From Heliocybe sulcata (lineage: Eukaryota; Basidiomycota; Agaricomycetes; Gloeophyllales; Gloeophyllaceae): a DNA stretch of 64,000 nt. The stretch covers positions 521,327 through 585,326 of the forward strand of contig ML213511.1 in assembly GCA_004369045.1 (NCBI GenBank), given 5' to 3'. The notes under the pieces are model-generated. The model had not been told where the DNA came from. It saw only the letters and a program-made list of their open reading frames with translations, and ran no database searches. Positions 45,682 through 57,644 of the stretch are shown here, in pieces. Position numbers and translations under genes: made by a program. How positions within the stretch are numbered: position 1 is the first letter of the stretch; each line of letters begins with the position of its first letter.

Positions 45682-46463
45682 CACTTCGCAGCGTGAGTCC
45701 GGAGATCAGATGCTGTTGTGGAAGCAAGCGGCGATGGAGGGACGTGTGGCCACTTGGATCCAACTTGGGTGAGAACAAGAGATGTGTGACAATGCGGTCA
45801 CAGGTGACACCACTGCTCACCGTGGTAAGCTGCACCGCCACGGCATACATCAACTAAATTCACTTGAAGCCTAAGGCGATCAGTACTTTGCATTGCTGTA
45901 CTGTTATTGTCGATATATCTGGCTTCGTCACAACCGACGTACTGTATATTGAGCTGGCAAGCGCAAATCAGGAATCAAGTTCTGACTCACTACGCCTACC
46001 TTTAGTAGACTCGCGTGATCTGTAGCAACGAGCACATCTCGGACATACCAAAGTCCAGCGACCTGTGGAGACTTCACAAGCACATGCAGGCCAGCCGCTA
46101 GTGTGCCAACGTGTCCGGAGCAACTTGGTGCGACAGCAGCGTCGAAGTGAGGGGCGAAGGGGAGGAGGTGAGGAGGAACCAAAACAAAAGCCTGGCTTAT
46201 ATACTGTGTCGGTATGAAGGACGTGATTTGTGAAAGGTGAGGATAACATATGTGATCCCTCGGAAGCACTTCATACATGCATATCAGGCAATGCTGCTGC
46301 CATAAATACCCAATATGACATCACTTTCGATCGTAAATAGGCAGGGTTAGGAGAACCCACTGACGGCCATCTTGGGCAATACGACCCCCAGAAAAAACAG
46401 TCCCACGCCACCCTGACTGCGCTTTTAGTGGGAGGATATTCATCAGTGACTGTGGGCAACCTG
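45682..46463. other. Sac3 upstream region up to the assembly gap
   Basis: Holds the Sac3 promoter and, from about 46330, sequence related in inverted orientation to 47090-47140. Small open frames on both strands show nothing recognisable. Confidence 0.4.
46330..46463 (+). repeat. Left arm of an inverted related pair flanking the gap
   Basis: Plus-strand translation gives LGQYDPQKKQSHATLTALLV. The right side of the gap gives LVQYDPQKKQSHASLTNQAA on the minus strand. At DNA level, about 33 bases from 46377 match the reverse complement of the right arm exactly or nearly so (CAATACGACCCCCAGAAAAA core). The arm runs into the gap. It looks like part of a multicopy gene or element. Confidence 0.6.
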
Positions 46464-46808
46464 NNNNNNNNNNNNNNNNNNNNNNNNNNNNNNNNNNNNN
46501 NNNNNNNNNNNNNNNNNNNNNNNNNNNNNNNNNNNNNNNNNNNNNNNNNNNNNNNNNNNNNNNNNNNNNNNNNNNNNNNNNNNNNNNNNNNNNNNNNNNN
46601 NNNNNNNNNNNNNNNNNNNNNNNNNNNNNNNNNNNNNNNNNNNNNNNNNNNNNNNNNNNNNNNNNNNNNNNNNNNNNNNNNNNNNNNNNNNNNNNNNNNN
46701 NNNNNNNNNNNNNNNNNNNNNNNNNNNNNNNNNNNNNNNNNNNNNNNNNNNNNNNNNNNNNNNNNNNNNNNNNNNNNNNNNNNNNNNNNNNNNNNNNNNN
46801 NNNNNNNN
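46464..46808. other. Assembly gap (345 N)
   Basis: Undetermined bases. Open frames spanning it are meaningless. The flanking inverted relatedness suggests that repetition caused the break. Confidence 0.99.
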
Positions 46809-47170
46809 TTCTTGCTTACAGAAAACTTCACAATTCCAGCACACCCTTCGAGTGGCTCGAAGTTAGCGCACGGTCACATTTGTGGCACTACGGGAGTTAT
46901 CTTCCACTTTCAGTAGTTGCGACCTCAGTCTTTGTTGGGAGGATTGCATTTCCTCTTGGAGTGACACCGCCAGTACGACCATGTATCTACCCTGATAAAT
47001 AATGGACTTAGACGATCGACAATCTGCTTCCGCGTCCACGACCACACTTCGCACTTCGCGAACGTGAGCAAACGACGTGCGGCTTGATTAGTCAGCGAGG
47101 CGTGGGACTGTTTTTTCTGGGGGTCGTATTGTACAAGTTCTGACGGCCCCGTCCAAAGCTCTACAACCAA
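46809..47170 (-). repeat. Right arm of the inverted related pair, coding-like on the minus strand
   Basis: An open frame from about 47170 to 46925 (minus) reads VVELWTGPSELVQYDPQKKQ, then SHASLTNQAARRLLTFAKCE and VWSW. I do not recognise the family. Shares YDPQKKQSHA-LT with the left arm on the opposite strand, so two copies of one gene or element point at, or away from, each other across the gap. Confidence 0.55.
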
Positions 47171-47369
47171 CGGGAAGCCGTTACAGAAATAACACTGATC
47201 AACTGGATATCGATAAGAATAACATCTGCGTTATTGCCGGACGTCATGCTCTCGTAAGACGTGTGGGACGGAGGTCCTTCCTTTACTCAGGTGATAAAAG
47301 GTTATCACACAGATCGCAATGTGCAAGTCCACAGACTTTCATATCCTCTCCCTAACATAACAAGCGGAA

Positions 47370-48526
47370 ATGGTCGCGCAGTTAGCATGGATTGGCCTTG
47401 GCAATATGGGCCGAGTGCGTACCCTTTCCTTTGGACAATGAAACTCAGTATTTACTCACCCATAACTCTCCCAGGGCATGTGCAAGAACATCATCGAGAA
47501 AGGCAACCTCTCCAAACCGCTCATCATCTACAACCGCACCAGGAAGCGGGCTGAGGACCTCGCTGCCCAGGAAGGCCCGTCTAAGCGACTCAAAGTAGCA
47601 GGCACCATCGCCGAAGCCGTCGAGAACTCGGACATCATCTTCACCTGCGTCGGCGACGACAAGGCCATCGCGGACACAATTGCCGAGGCCGTGAAGCCGA
47701 ATGTCAAGGGCAAGCTCTTTGTGGACTGCTCGACCGTCCACCCCGACACGACGGAGCAGCTTGCGAAGGTGATCAATGCCCAAGGCGCCGAGTTCGTCGC
47801 TATGCCAGGTGCATATTGCTATCATTCACACTTATGTTTCATGACCAGATGTTGACGCAACCCTATTCTTACAGTCTTCGGCGCGCCTGCCATGGCCGAC
47901 TCCGGCTCGCTTGTCTGCGTCCTCGCTGGCCCTCCATCGGCAGTGGACATCGTCCGCCCCTACACCACCGGTGTCGTCGGGCGCGCCATCATCGACTTTG
48001 CCGGCCAGCCCCAGTCCAAGGCCACCCTCCTCAAGATCATCGGCAACACGTTCATCCTGAACATGGTCGAGACGCTCGGCCAGGGACATGCGCTGGCGGA
48101 GAAGAGCGGCCTGGGCGTGGATAACCTGCAGAAGTTCATAGAGACCATGTTCCCGGGGCCGTATACGGCATATTCGAAGAGGATGAGCGGTGGCGATTAT
48201 TATCTAAGGGAAGAGGTGAGTATTGAATGACCAGGGAGGGAACGGGTTGCTGATATTGTTGGGTAGCCGCTGTTCGCGGTCGACCTCGCGAGGAAGGACG
48301 CGAAGCACGCTCTGTCCCTTGCGCAGGCGTCTGGGACGCGCATCAGGAGCACTGAGGTTGCGGACAGTCACCTCGAAATGGTGCAGAAGCAGATGGGTTC
48401 GAAAGGTAACCGACTGGATCGACTTATTCTCGTGGCAACGAGCTGAGCTATCCTTTGACAGGCGACATTGCTGGCATTTACGGAGCCATAAGGCAGGAGA
48501 GCGGACTTCCCTTTGAGAACCAGTAG
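47370..48526 (+). CDS. NAD(P)-dependent beta-hydroxyacid dehydrogenase (3-hydroxyisobutyrate dehydrogenase-like)
   Basis: Oxidoreductase of the 6-phosphogluconate/3-hydroxyisobutyrate dehydrogenase superfamily. Exons 47370..47414, 47475..47808, 47875..48215, 48267..48405, 48462..48526 (307 aa). Seen: N-terminal dinucleotide motif WIGLGNMG; YNRTRKRAEDL, where Asn-Arg-Thr-Arg after the second strand suggests NADP preference (inference); DCSTVHPDTT; substrate loop FGAPAMADSGSLVCVLAGP; and KIIGNTFILNMVE, with the catalytic Lys. Fungal members of this type act on short hydroxy- or keto-acids; no mitochondrial presequence is seen, so a cytosolic role is likely. Confidence 0.9.
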
Positions 48527-49203
48527 ATGCTGGTATGGAAGGAGATGGCATGGAAGAAGAAAGAGACGATGTATCACTAATGATGTAGTTATAGGATTTG
48601 GGAGTTCAACCTTCAACACTGCTTTCCGTTCGCTGCCAGGTCCAGATTGTGGTGCTTTCTGATTGCAGACAGTTACTGTACAATCAGCTGCAGCTCTATA
48701 TTGCGGGAGGTCGGTAGGTCCTTCTGCCATTAATATTGTTGCTACTCTGTCAATCTCAAAGTTGTCCGATGTCCGAGCCAAGCGATGTAACTCCTATGTG
48801 CTCGCATGGAAGCAAAATTCCTTCGAGCGCCATTCGAGAAAAATGAATATCAGTTGTAAGTGTTAATGAACGTTATTAATATTGCATAAGTGCCGCGCGA
48901 AACCGCGCCTCGGGCAGACGGGAGGAGTGGCATCAAGACAAGTGGCGGTGCAGATGATCTCCGATCTCAGGGCGGTCCACAGAGCAAGACTTGGCTGTGC
49001 CGGACATGTACTCCATCCCCCTGGCTGTCTCGGCCCCTCCGCTTTCCTTACTACCCGCCAAGTAGCCGCAGTCGGCCAGCTGCGCCGTCTTATTTGCATC
49101 TCCTTTTGTGTTCTCTGTCCTCCGCTTTCATCGTTGCGTCGCACTGCTACTCTAAAGTTCAAATCCATTCAATCAAAGGATCTAAGCACTAGCTGCTCCG
49201 AAA
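48527..49203. other. Intergenic region
   Basis: About 680 bases containing the dehydrogenase 3' UTR and the promoter of the small membrane-protein gene. The stretch CTCTGTCCTCCGCTTTCATC before 49204 is pyrimidine-rich, as expected of a leader. No gene recognised. Confidence 0.4.
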
Positions 49204-49794
49204 ATGGCGACGTGGTACGTGGATGATTTGGACTAAACTTGTGGGTAGTGTAATGAGATGACTCGATACACAGGCTTGATGTCCTTTCATTCATCTTCGT
49301 GCGTTCCATTTCCCCAGCTCACACGACCTCACTTAAACATTCAACTGCGCAAATGTAGACCGCAAGCCTCTTCGCAGGCGTCGCCATCGGCGTCGCCTAC
49401 GCCGGAAATGCCATCTCAAATGCAATGGCAAGCACCAAAGAATCGTACGCCTCCCTCCTCCCCACAATCCCCACCTCCCCCTGCTAACGCGCCACGCAGC
49501 CTAAAAGCCAAAGGCGTCGACATCTCCAAGTCCGGCATGTCCGTGAAGACCTCAGGGCGGTACACGCGCGAGGACTACATCGACGCGACACAGCGCGGGT
49601 TCATCAAGAGCATGTCCGCGACGTCCTTTGGGCAGCAAGACCCCGCCACCGGCAATGGCCATGCAAACGCGCCGCCGCTGGAGAGGCGCGGCTCCGGTGC
49701 GAGTGTGAACAGCACGAATTCGGTCGGGGAGGAGAAGAAGAAGCGTCGGTTTGCAGGTATCAGGAGCTCCCTGGGCGGGAAGGAGAAGTCATAG
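49204..49794 (+). CDS. Small protein with N-terminal membrane segment, function unknown
   Basis: Three exons 49204..49211, 49367..49444, 49500..49794 (126 aa). The model rests on frame logic: only splicing AC (49211) to C-CTC (49367) and TC (49444) to C-CTA (49500) keeps the frame through exon 3. The product starts MATLFAGVAIGVAYAGNAIS, a short hydrophobic helix, then a hydrophilic region with GRYTREDYIDATQRGFIKSM and a basic end GEEKKKRRFAGIRSSLGGKE. This would fit a small organelle-membrane protein with one anchor, but I recognise no family. The first coding exon is 8 nt and intron 1 is 155 nt; both are inferred. Confidence 0.6.
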
Positions 49795-50303
49795 CCTCGG
49801 GGTGCAGTGATTTTGTTGTTATGAGTGATATATGGTTTGGCAGAGGAATGTATGCGCTGGATTCCGGGCGTTAACGATCGGTACTGGTTTTCGAGAAATT
49901 GTATCACTATACATCTATCTACTCACCGCAGTTGACTAGGACTAGCAGGAACTGCCTGCAGTACTGCTGAGGTGGATCATGATCGCATATATGCATCCAC
50001 TTCCCTGACAGTCCTTGGTACGTCATATTCTCGAGTCCAGTCATTGGCGGTCCCTCGTTAGCGCCGTTGTCACCATCGTTGTCACCATATGAGCGTCTAT
50101 AACGGCGACAATCTGACAATCTGCAGATGCAACCAGTGACTGTATCCAGAGTCGCGATCGTCGACACAGTTACAAGGTTCAGTCATCCACCACGTTCCAG
50201 TCCTTACATATAGCCATAAGTATAGTGCACAGCAATACGTCAACCAGCAATGACTGATTTTCCCTGATATACTCTCACCAGCCATCCACCCTGCTGACCC
50301 TAT
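49795..50303. other. Convergent 3' intergenic region
   Basis: About 510 bases between stops of the small-protein gene (plus) and the Grn1-like GTPase (minus). No coding feature seen. Confidence 0.5.
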
Positions 50304-52313
50304 CTAGACGCCCGCAGCGCCAACGTTAAACATGAACGTCCCCTCCAACTCCACATCCACCTCCATGCCCTTCCCCTCAGCCTTCCGAGCGGCCCTCCTA
50401 CTCCGCTTCGCCTCCTTCTTCAGCACCCTCCTACTCAGCGGGTTGCTCTTCGCCATCATCTCGTGGTCATCGCCTAGTGAGCTGTTGGACTTGCGCAGCC
50501 GCTTGGGCGGGCGCTGCACGATGTCTTTGTCGGAGTCGACCATCGCGGTGGCGGGGTCGAGGGAGAAAGCGGGGGAGGGACTGCGAGGGCGTTTGCGCGT
50601 GTGTTCGAAAGAGGGCTCGGGTTCTTGATCCATCCTGTAGATCGTCAATAGATACATGATCAATAAAAATTCCATGTCGATGAGTCTGCGGAGATGCGTG
50701 CCTCACCCATCTTGATCCTCCTCCATCCTCTCCCCATCCTCTCCCTCTCCCTCGCGCTCCCCATCCTGCATCTCCGCATCCTCGAACGCGCCCTTATCCG
50801 CCTGGCCAAATAAGCCCTCGATGTTGAACGCCGGCGCGAACTGTGTAACGATTTTCGCCTGCCCGACCTCCTCCGCCCCGGGCGCCACCACCCCCGCTTC
50901 CACTTGAGTAGGTATGGACGAAGGGTGGACAGAGGGCGGGACGGAGAAGTAGGGTATTTTTTGGTGGTTCCAGTCTGTCAGGACTTGACGCGCGGTGCCC
51001 AGCAGATCGGGGGCGCCACCTTTTAGGAGACGCCCGGTGGTCATGGAGAGCATGGTGAGAAACTCGAGCGTGGAGCTGTAGGGCGGGAGGGAATAAATCT
51101 TTTGGAGGGTCTCCGGTTCGGTGCGGGAGACGATCTCTTCGACTATCAGAGTAGGGTTTGCCACATACATGAGCCTTTGAGCAATGGACCATGGTAAGGC
51201 GGAGACGCACCGACTGCTATGGGATCCTCTATATCTTCCACTTTGACTACGTTCCGGAGGAGCACGCTGCCCTTCTTGGAGCCCTTACCGTTGTCATCAA
51301 AGTCATCGTCGTCGAAGATGACACCTGGCGAGTCGATAATCCGCAGCCCGCGCTCGAGCTGGACATGCTGCAGCTCTTTCGTGTGCCCGGGCTGAGCCGC
51401 GACGCTGCAAGCCTTATTCACACTCAATCAGTATGCTATTCAAGCACCCGGACGAGTGAAGCGTACCTTCGACCGCTTCAGAGAGTTGATGAGACTACTC
51501 TTCCCGACGTTGGGGTAGCCGACGACGCCGACAGTGAGGCTCTGCGAGGCGCTCGGTTTGTACGCCTTCAGCAGTCGTAGAAGGGCTGGCGCGGTTGCGG
51601 ACGAGAGGTTCGTGCGCTGGTTCTGGGATGCGGAGCGGAAGGGGAGGGTCGGGGTTGTGTGGCGTAGGTACCGCAGCCACTGTTGCGCGTTGTCTCGGGG
51701 AATGAGGTCTGCAGCACAGATCACCTTTCCATACGTTCGTCTTATGAGGATAGGACAGCAACACACCGATCTTGTTCAACACGAAAACCAACTTCTTCCC
51801 TTCACTCTCCCGTCTGCGCACCTCCTCTTCGACGAGCCGGCTGCGGCACCCCTCCGGATCCCTCGCGTCCAGAACGAGGACGATGATATCGCTCTGGTCG
51901 ACCACTTTGTGCAGTGCGCGGATGTAGTGCCTGCGAAGCTGCTCTTTGGTCTTGACGGAGCTGGAGGAGGAGGGGTCGTCGGGTGAGAAGAGGTCGTCGT
52001 CGTTTCCGAGGGAGGCAGCGAGCTGAGCGAGGGAGGAGAGGGTGGGCTCTGATGCCATTGGTGTGTCCGGGTCATCGCGTTTGAGCGTTGGGGACTAGGT
52101 AGTGTTAATGTGACCGGTATTTTGCTTCAGAGGAGGTACTGACGAGTCTGATCCTCTCTTTCTCGGCATTGCGCACTTTCAGGTCGGGTAGGCGCGGTAT
52201 ACCAGGGTCTTTCTTCAGCTCTGTAAAACGACAGTAAGTATCAAGGCAATAGTCAAGTCATGCTACTCACTTGACTTGGTAGGTACGTTGATCTTCTTGG
52301 TATGTTCTTCAAG
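50304..52313 (-). CDS. Nucleolar circularly permuted GTPase (Grn1/Nug1/nucleostemin family), N-terminus unresolved
   Basis: GTPase for nuclear export of the pre-60S ribosome. Exons in transcription order: up to 52313..52271, 52220..52144, 52094..51767, 51708..51467, 51412..51211, 51142..50707, 50634..50304 (about 550 residues seen). Seen: KKINVPTKSKLKKDPGIPRL and PDLKVRNAEKERI (typical N-terminal linker); IIVLVLDARDPEGCRSRLVE; then G4 FVLNKIDLIP before G1 VGVVGYPNVGKSSLINSL and G3 IIDSPGVIFDDD, the permuted G4-G1-G3 order; and a basic C-terminal tail RRVLKKEAKRSRRAARKAEG. The first, Lys-rich N-terminal exon(s) could not be found upstream of 52313. Confidence 0.9.
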
Positions 52314-53862
52314 CTCCCATTAATACGGCAAATCATATCCATAGGTACGGAAATTTTTACTGTTTCTCCCCATTGCTTGCAATCCACTGTCGCGCTGATA
52401 TAGTGGGAGATATGTATAATGAGACCGATGTTGCCAGGCTCCTTTGAGAGAAGGGAAAGCACCACAAAATTGTATAATAAGAGGTTTCGATACAAAGCAC
52501 GCGAGGTCATATAAGTTGCACAGCCACTCGGAATCTAAATATGTATCACAGCGTCGCCCCTTCCCTCTGTCTGTTTTCGTCTCTCCTCGTTCGGAGGTCT
52601 CGTCGCTGCCAGCTTGCACTGCACCTACGGACGGTTCCTGGGGTTATTCACTGGTGCAGGATCACCACTTTGCCTGCAGTTTCTTCAGAGCGCGACCTCG
52701 GCTACGCGATTAATATTGCTCGTGCCCGCGGTCATCATCAACTGATTCTCGGTTGCTCGGTGTTCGCGGAACGCTTTGAATTTGGCAGCGCTGTGGATAC
52801 TAGGACTTGGGCTGCAAGTGATTAGGCCCGAAGGCCGACGAGAAACAGGTTCAATTAAGCACCTGATTGGCGTCCTATTTTCCAAGGCCTACCAATACAT
52901 GCCTGAGGTGGGTCTCACGTCACTCAGCTCACTCTGTCCATCAGGTTGCCGTCAAGCGGTTAGTATTATTCTCGCAGTACATCCGCTATTCGTCTTGCGT
53001 ATTCGGGGCCGTCCGTGATCACTCGCACTCAATGTAAGTGTCTGACTTCAGAGGTATTATTACTTCATTCAGTGACAACCAGGCTACAGGTACAGCGTGG
53101 CTATTGCTGATAACGCCGTCTTTTTCTCACTGCTCCTACAGCCCCAGCGCTAGTATCATTCTATTGCAACCTGAACTCTCACTGGTCTACTTGAACATGG
53201 ACGCTACGCTGAAATACGCTTGGCACCGGCTGGTTGCGCGGAGCACTGTTCTAAATGCAGGAAGCGCCGGGCCATCACGCTCTCCGTCCGTAGTTTTCCC
53301 ACTCATCCCTGGTACCGGCCAACGAGCTACTTACATCGGCTTTGTGCAGCCTCGTACACAGCGGGACGCTGGACGTGACGTCGCCATAGGCGCTGGGTGG
53401 CGTGCCCACGCTCATGATCACACACAAACTCCCAAGAGGGCTCCCACGCTGATAAGCTGCTATACTTGGGAAGCTGTGCATATCCCTGCGGAGGCCCTGG
53501 ATTCACCGGTGACCCCCCATCTGATCGGTGATTTCTGGCCCGGCACGAGCCTTCTGTCTATGGGATTTTTGCTGGCTCAAGTTGCTGGAAGGAACGTTCC
53601 ATGCAGGCTCTGCTTCCCTGCTATCTAGTGTCGGCGCCAAGAGGATGAGTGCTTCGAGGTTTCATGGATTCTTATATAGAACTTGGAACGTTCATAGTGC
53701 ATGAGGTGTCTGTAGAACCTTACCCACCGTTTGCGCCAGATCTTCCGGAACCTCGGTTGCTGTTTCTCTGAATTGGGAAGAACGGACGGACCAAACCGAA
53801 CTTGGGATACACCCTACGGACAGCGTTGTCATACTTCCAGCACCCGCATGTGTACCACCGTC
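52314..53862. other. Spacer between the Grn1-like GTPase and the kinase-like gene
   Basis: About 1.5 kb. It should include the missing 5' exon(s) and promoter of the GTPase. Frames of 60-196 codons on the plus strand (53038..53628 is longest) show no motif. One fragment near 52940-52990 reads VAVKRLVLFS after a possible acceptor, but no other kinase motif accompanies it. Confidence 0.35.
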
Positions 53863-55378
53863 ATGACGGAAAAGACAAACCACTCAGCATTTTACAATGC
53901 GCGAATTCCAGGCTATTCCGAAGGCCTCAAAGAGCTTAATCTAGTACGTCAACCAGCATCAAGCAGCAGTAATGCCCTGACTTCAAGTTCTTACTCATCG
54001 ATTCTTATCGATTCAGGATCTCAAAGGCAAGCTGGAGCGGAGGACTGACTACTGCACGGCCATAGGAGAGTTCTCTGATGTCTGGAGAGCGGACTTCGAC
54101 GGCAGAAAGGTCTGTAACACGTCCTGGCTCCGCTTTGTCGCTCGGCCGGCGCTTATCTAACAACGTCGGCAGGTCGCCGTTAAGGTGCTCCGAGGAGGCT
54201 CTTTCCGTAATGATGCTTTCATGAAGAAGCTCATAGATGTCAGTAATGTCTATCCTACCTCAAACTCACTCTGCCTCTCCATATATCACCGTCAGCCTAG
54301 CATATCCAAAAATTGGGAATGGCTAATCGTTGCATTGGCTTAGGACTTGGTTGGATTGGGGACGATGCTGGAGCAGCTTCAACATCCGTATGTCTCGGAG
54401 TTTGTAGGGCTCAGTTTGGAGTTTGGGTACATGCCAGGTATCGTTATGCCGTGGTATCCAAAAGGTAACATCATCCAATACCTGGCTGCGAATCCCCGGC
54501 ATGGAGGGGAGGTCAAGCTGCATTTGGTTGGTCTCGTATACGATTGTCTGGAACACGTAATAATGGTAAGCGACAGATCGCACAAGCAGCAGAGGGTCTG
54601 GAATATCTTCATAAACAAGGTGTCGTGCACGGGGATATCAGAGGAGTAAGCATCTGTACCACGCCGTGCTTCCATTGACGATGACCGCAGAACTCAAGGC
54701 AAACATATTGATTGATGACGATTGCACGCCCAAGCTCTGCGACATAGGGCTTACCTTCATAACCGGCTCTTCGGACTTCACGACTGCGAAGACCGCGGGC
54801 AGCTGCCGTTGGGCGAGCCCGGAAGTCTTGAATCCAGAGCAGGACGAGGACTTGCCGGAAGATAGCCCAGCGCCTTACACCAAAGAGAGCGATATATATG
54901 CGTTTGGCATGACCATACTTGAAGTATTGCGATGCTCGTTGTTGTAGGCTCGGATGCTTACCGTTGTGCCTTTTAGGTTTTCACTGGTTTGGTGCCGTTT
55001 CATACGCGCAGGAACGACGTATCGGTCATCTTCGCAGTAATCAAGGGCGAAAGGCCATATATTCCTGATGCCATGAAGGAGATCCATGGTTTGGAAGATC
55101 TTGTTCAAACGTGCTGGAAAGCCGTACCCAAGGAGCGGCCAACAGCGGAGGAATTGCATAACTGCCTCGCGTCGTCTCTGCCAGTACCGGCGGAGGAAAT
55201 ACAGCCGACTGAACCGGCGATTGACCCGCCTTCTGGTGCAGGATTCATTGCCAAGTACGATACATTTGCTTGTCAGAAAAGATTGAAAATGACAATAGTT
55301 GGTCTTAGGATCAGCGCTCTGATATTGGCTCCCATAACCTACCCACTGCGCTGGGTGATAGGCAGACCCGCACAGTGA
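53863..55378 (+). CDS. TKL-like protein kinase with hydrophobic C-terminal tail
   Basis: Exons 53863..53943, 54017..54109, 54173..54238, 54344..54526, 54577..54645, 54699..54923, 54977..55378 (372 aa). Seen: glycine-loop-like AIGEFSDVW; VAVKVLRGG; LQHPYVSEFVGL; PKGNIIQYLAANP; GLEYLHKQGVVHGDIRGANI (HGD keeps the catalytic Asp); LCDIGLTF (DIG for DFG); RWASPEVL; SDIYAFGMTILEVFTGLVPF; CWKAVPKERPTAEEL. After the domain, the segment TIVGLRISALILAPITYPLR is hydrophobic enough to be a membrane helix. It belongs to the same divergent group as the genes at 10.3 and 14.7 kb, although 40 kb away. Activity is plausible; substrate unknown. Confidence 0.82.
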
Positions 55379-55656
55379 CCTGTTTCGTACGCTCAGAAGC
55401 TAAGCGGACTCGAAAAATCGTATTGTAGTCCCAGATTATCACCGGTTTAATAACAGGCTAAAACAATCACACAAATTGTCACGTAGGATGTCGGTATCCC
55501 GAATTCGTCTCCCAGATCTAAACTTTATTTACGTCGTCGTTTACATTGTCGTATCCTAGGCCCACTGCAAACTAACAAAGGACGATTCGCCAGAAACGAT
55601 TCTGTATCGCTTACAATCCACTATCCGACATAAATAGGTGTACAACCTACACACAC

Positions 55657-56942
55657 TTACAGCTTGTCTTTCGATTTTGCCTCCTCCTCCTTGGCTTGTT
55701 TCACCGCAGCAAGTACCTTTGCATGCACTTCCTTACCAGCGGCCACGAACCCGTAGTTCTCGCCCAGAGTGCGTCCCAAACCAAAGTTCAGGGGCTCTCC
55801 CCTCGAGTCGGTAATGATTCCACCGGCTTCCTCGATCAGCACGGAACCAGATGCATGATCCTAGGTAGACAGTCGATTAGACGTCTCACCAGAGATGAGG
55901 AAAACAGTTACGTACCCATATCTTTTCCTTATACCCGACGCCGGTAGGCATCCGGAGATACACACCGCCATCACCGCGAGCGAGTGAGCAGTACTTCGCC
56001 TGACTGTCCATCCGTGTCGGCGCGCGCTTGATGCCGAGGATCTGCGCCACCCGGTCGTTGAACGAGTGCGACGAATGCGCAGCCTCGACTGATTCCAGGA
56101 AGTTGAGGTTGTCGTCAGAGAACGTCGGGATCCTGAGAGGCTTCGGATCCGATCCCGACATAGTCAGCTATCAGACGCGTCGTCAGGTTGCCAGTTCCGA
56201 GGAGCGCTGAGCGTTGCGACACCTCACCTGTCTAGCGCCGTGGCCGCGCACAGCAACGAATATACAGCCCCGAGGGCCATCGGGGTTCGCGGCGTCCACT
56301 GGGAGATTCGGGCACCCCATGACACCGAGCTGTACCTGCGCGTCCACGATGAGTGCAAGGCAGACAGCGTACTGCTCGCCCCGGAGGAATCCCTTGGTAC
56401 CGTCGATAGGGTCCAGCGTCCACATCCCTGTCTCGTAATTAGCTATATGCGGTGGGCATGAGGGCGGCTGCAACTCACTCCCAGTGGCCCCTCCGTTGTA
56501 CGTCCCCCGGTCAATTGCATCGAGCAGCTCTTCCGGCGTGCGTGACTGTCCAGGACCGAGTCCCCACTCTGCCATCTCTCCGATTCCGAGCTCTGCGGTC
56601 AGGGTTTCATTCGCAAGTTCGACGATGCGGTTCTTCAGCGCCGTTCCGGACTCTGGTCGCAGATCCGCTGCATCTTCCTCTCCTACGATCGGGTCATCCG
56701 GGAATGCGCGTCCGAGGATTGTGTTCACCACTGCTTGAGCAGAGTAGTCGCCGACTACCAGGACGTTCACATGAGCACTTCTGCATAGTCTGAGACCACA
56801 TACCAGTCACCGGCGACTTATCACCCTTAACGAGCGTCTCGTTCTTCACCAACTTGTTGAAGACGGACGAAGTGAGCGTGCATGCTCGCCGTACAGCAGC
56901 GACAGCCACCTGCTCCTCAGCAGCAAATTTGAGAGACATCAT
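55657..56942 (-). CDS. 3'(2'),5'-bisphosphate nucleotidase (Met22/Hal2)
   Basis: Li+/Na+-sensitive phosphatase that converts PAP to AMP in sulfate assimilation. Exons in transcription order: 56942..56804, 56754..56479, 56427..56228, 56167..55916, 55860..55657 (356 aa, Hal2 is 357). Seen: GDKSPVTVGDYSAQAVV with the first metal Asp; DDPIVGEED (Glu-Glu-Asp); WTLDPIDGTKGFLRG (DPxDGT); NLPVDAANPDGPRGCIFVAV; and C-terminal WDHASGSVLIEEAGGIITD with the WDHA..G metal site. Two in-frame ATGs lie side by side at the start. Catalytic residues are intact. Confidence 0.95.
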
Positions 56943-57644
56943 GAGTTAGTGATAAGAGGCACACGGATGGTCGTTTACCGTACGGCAGATGTGCGTCTTA
57001 TAGCTACTGCCGACATAAATCGCGGTGCAGAGAATGGACGAGCAATTCCATAAATGCTCACTCAGCCATGCGATGCGCTCTCCTCGACAGCCAGTGGGAT
57101 CTCGCTCAAATCACCATTTTATGGAATTATGTCCCCTTACGCTGATGGTAACATTCATAGGCGGTGGGTATTCCATATATCTCAGAGCAGCAGTGTGGGG
57201 AGCATCAAGTCGCTGTCCAGTCAAGTCGTCGCACGGCAGAGTCCGTCGAGAGACGTGGCTTTCCTGATATTAATGTTGCAGCAAGCAAGCACGCAGATCG
57301 TCCGACGTATGAACGTTATAACTTACGTTCGACGACACAGGAATCACAAGATTCATTATAGCGGCGCGAGGTATAGACACACTTGTCGGATAAGGGGTGG
57401 GGTGCAGCATGAGAAGATACTCCAATGAGTCCTCAATATGCGGGTAAGGAAAGAAAGTAGAGCATCAAGAGATTAATCGCTATCAACGACTATACAACTG
57501 CATTCGCATTAGGTTTTAGGAACGTAGCAGTACTACCGCCCCGACAGTATCCTTGGGACCGGGCGTGGCTGTACAATTACATCTTCGTCAGCTAGGAAAA
57601 CTCCGAAAGTGCGACATGCTTACTTCGAGAGGGCTTGAAGCCGC
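56943..57644. other. Spacer upstream of Met22 and 3' of the hydrophobin
   Basis: About 700 bases: promoter of the nucleotidase gene, plus the hydrophobin 3' UTR on the far side. No coding signal. Confidence 0.4.

Noticed and set aside
46271-46916. Open frames spanning the N run
   Set aside because: They exist only because undetermined bases were read as open; no real sequence supports them.
52940-52990. VAVKRL kinase-like string after a possible acceptor
   Set aside because: No glycine loop, catalytic loop or C-lobe motif in the vicinity; likely chance.
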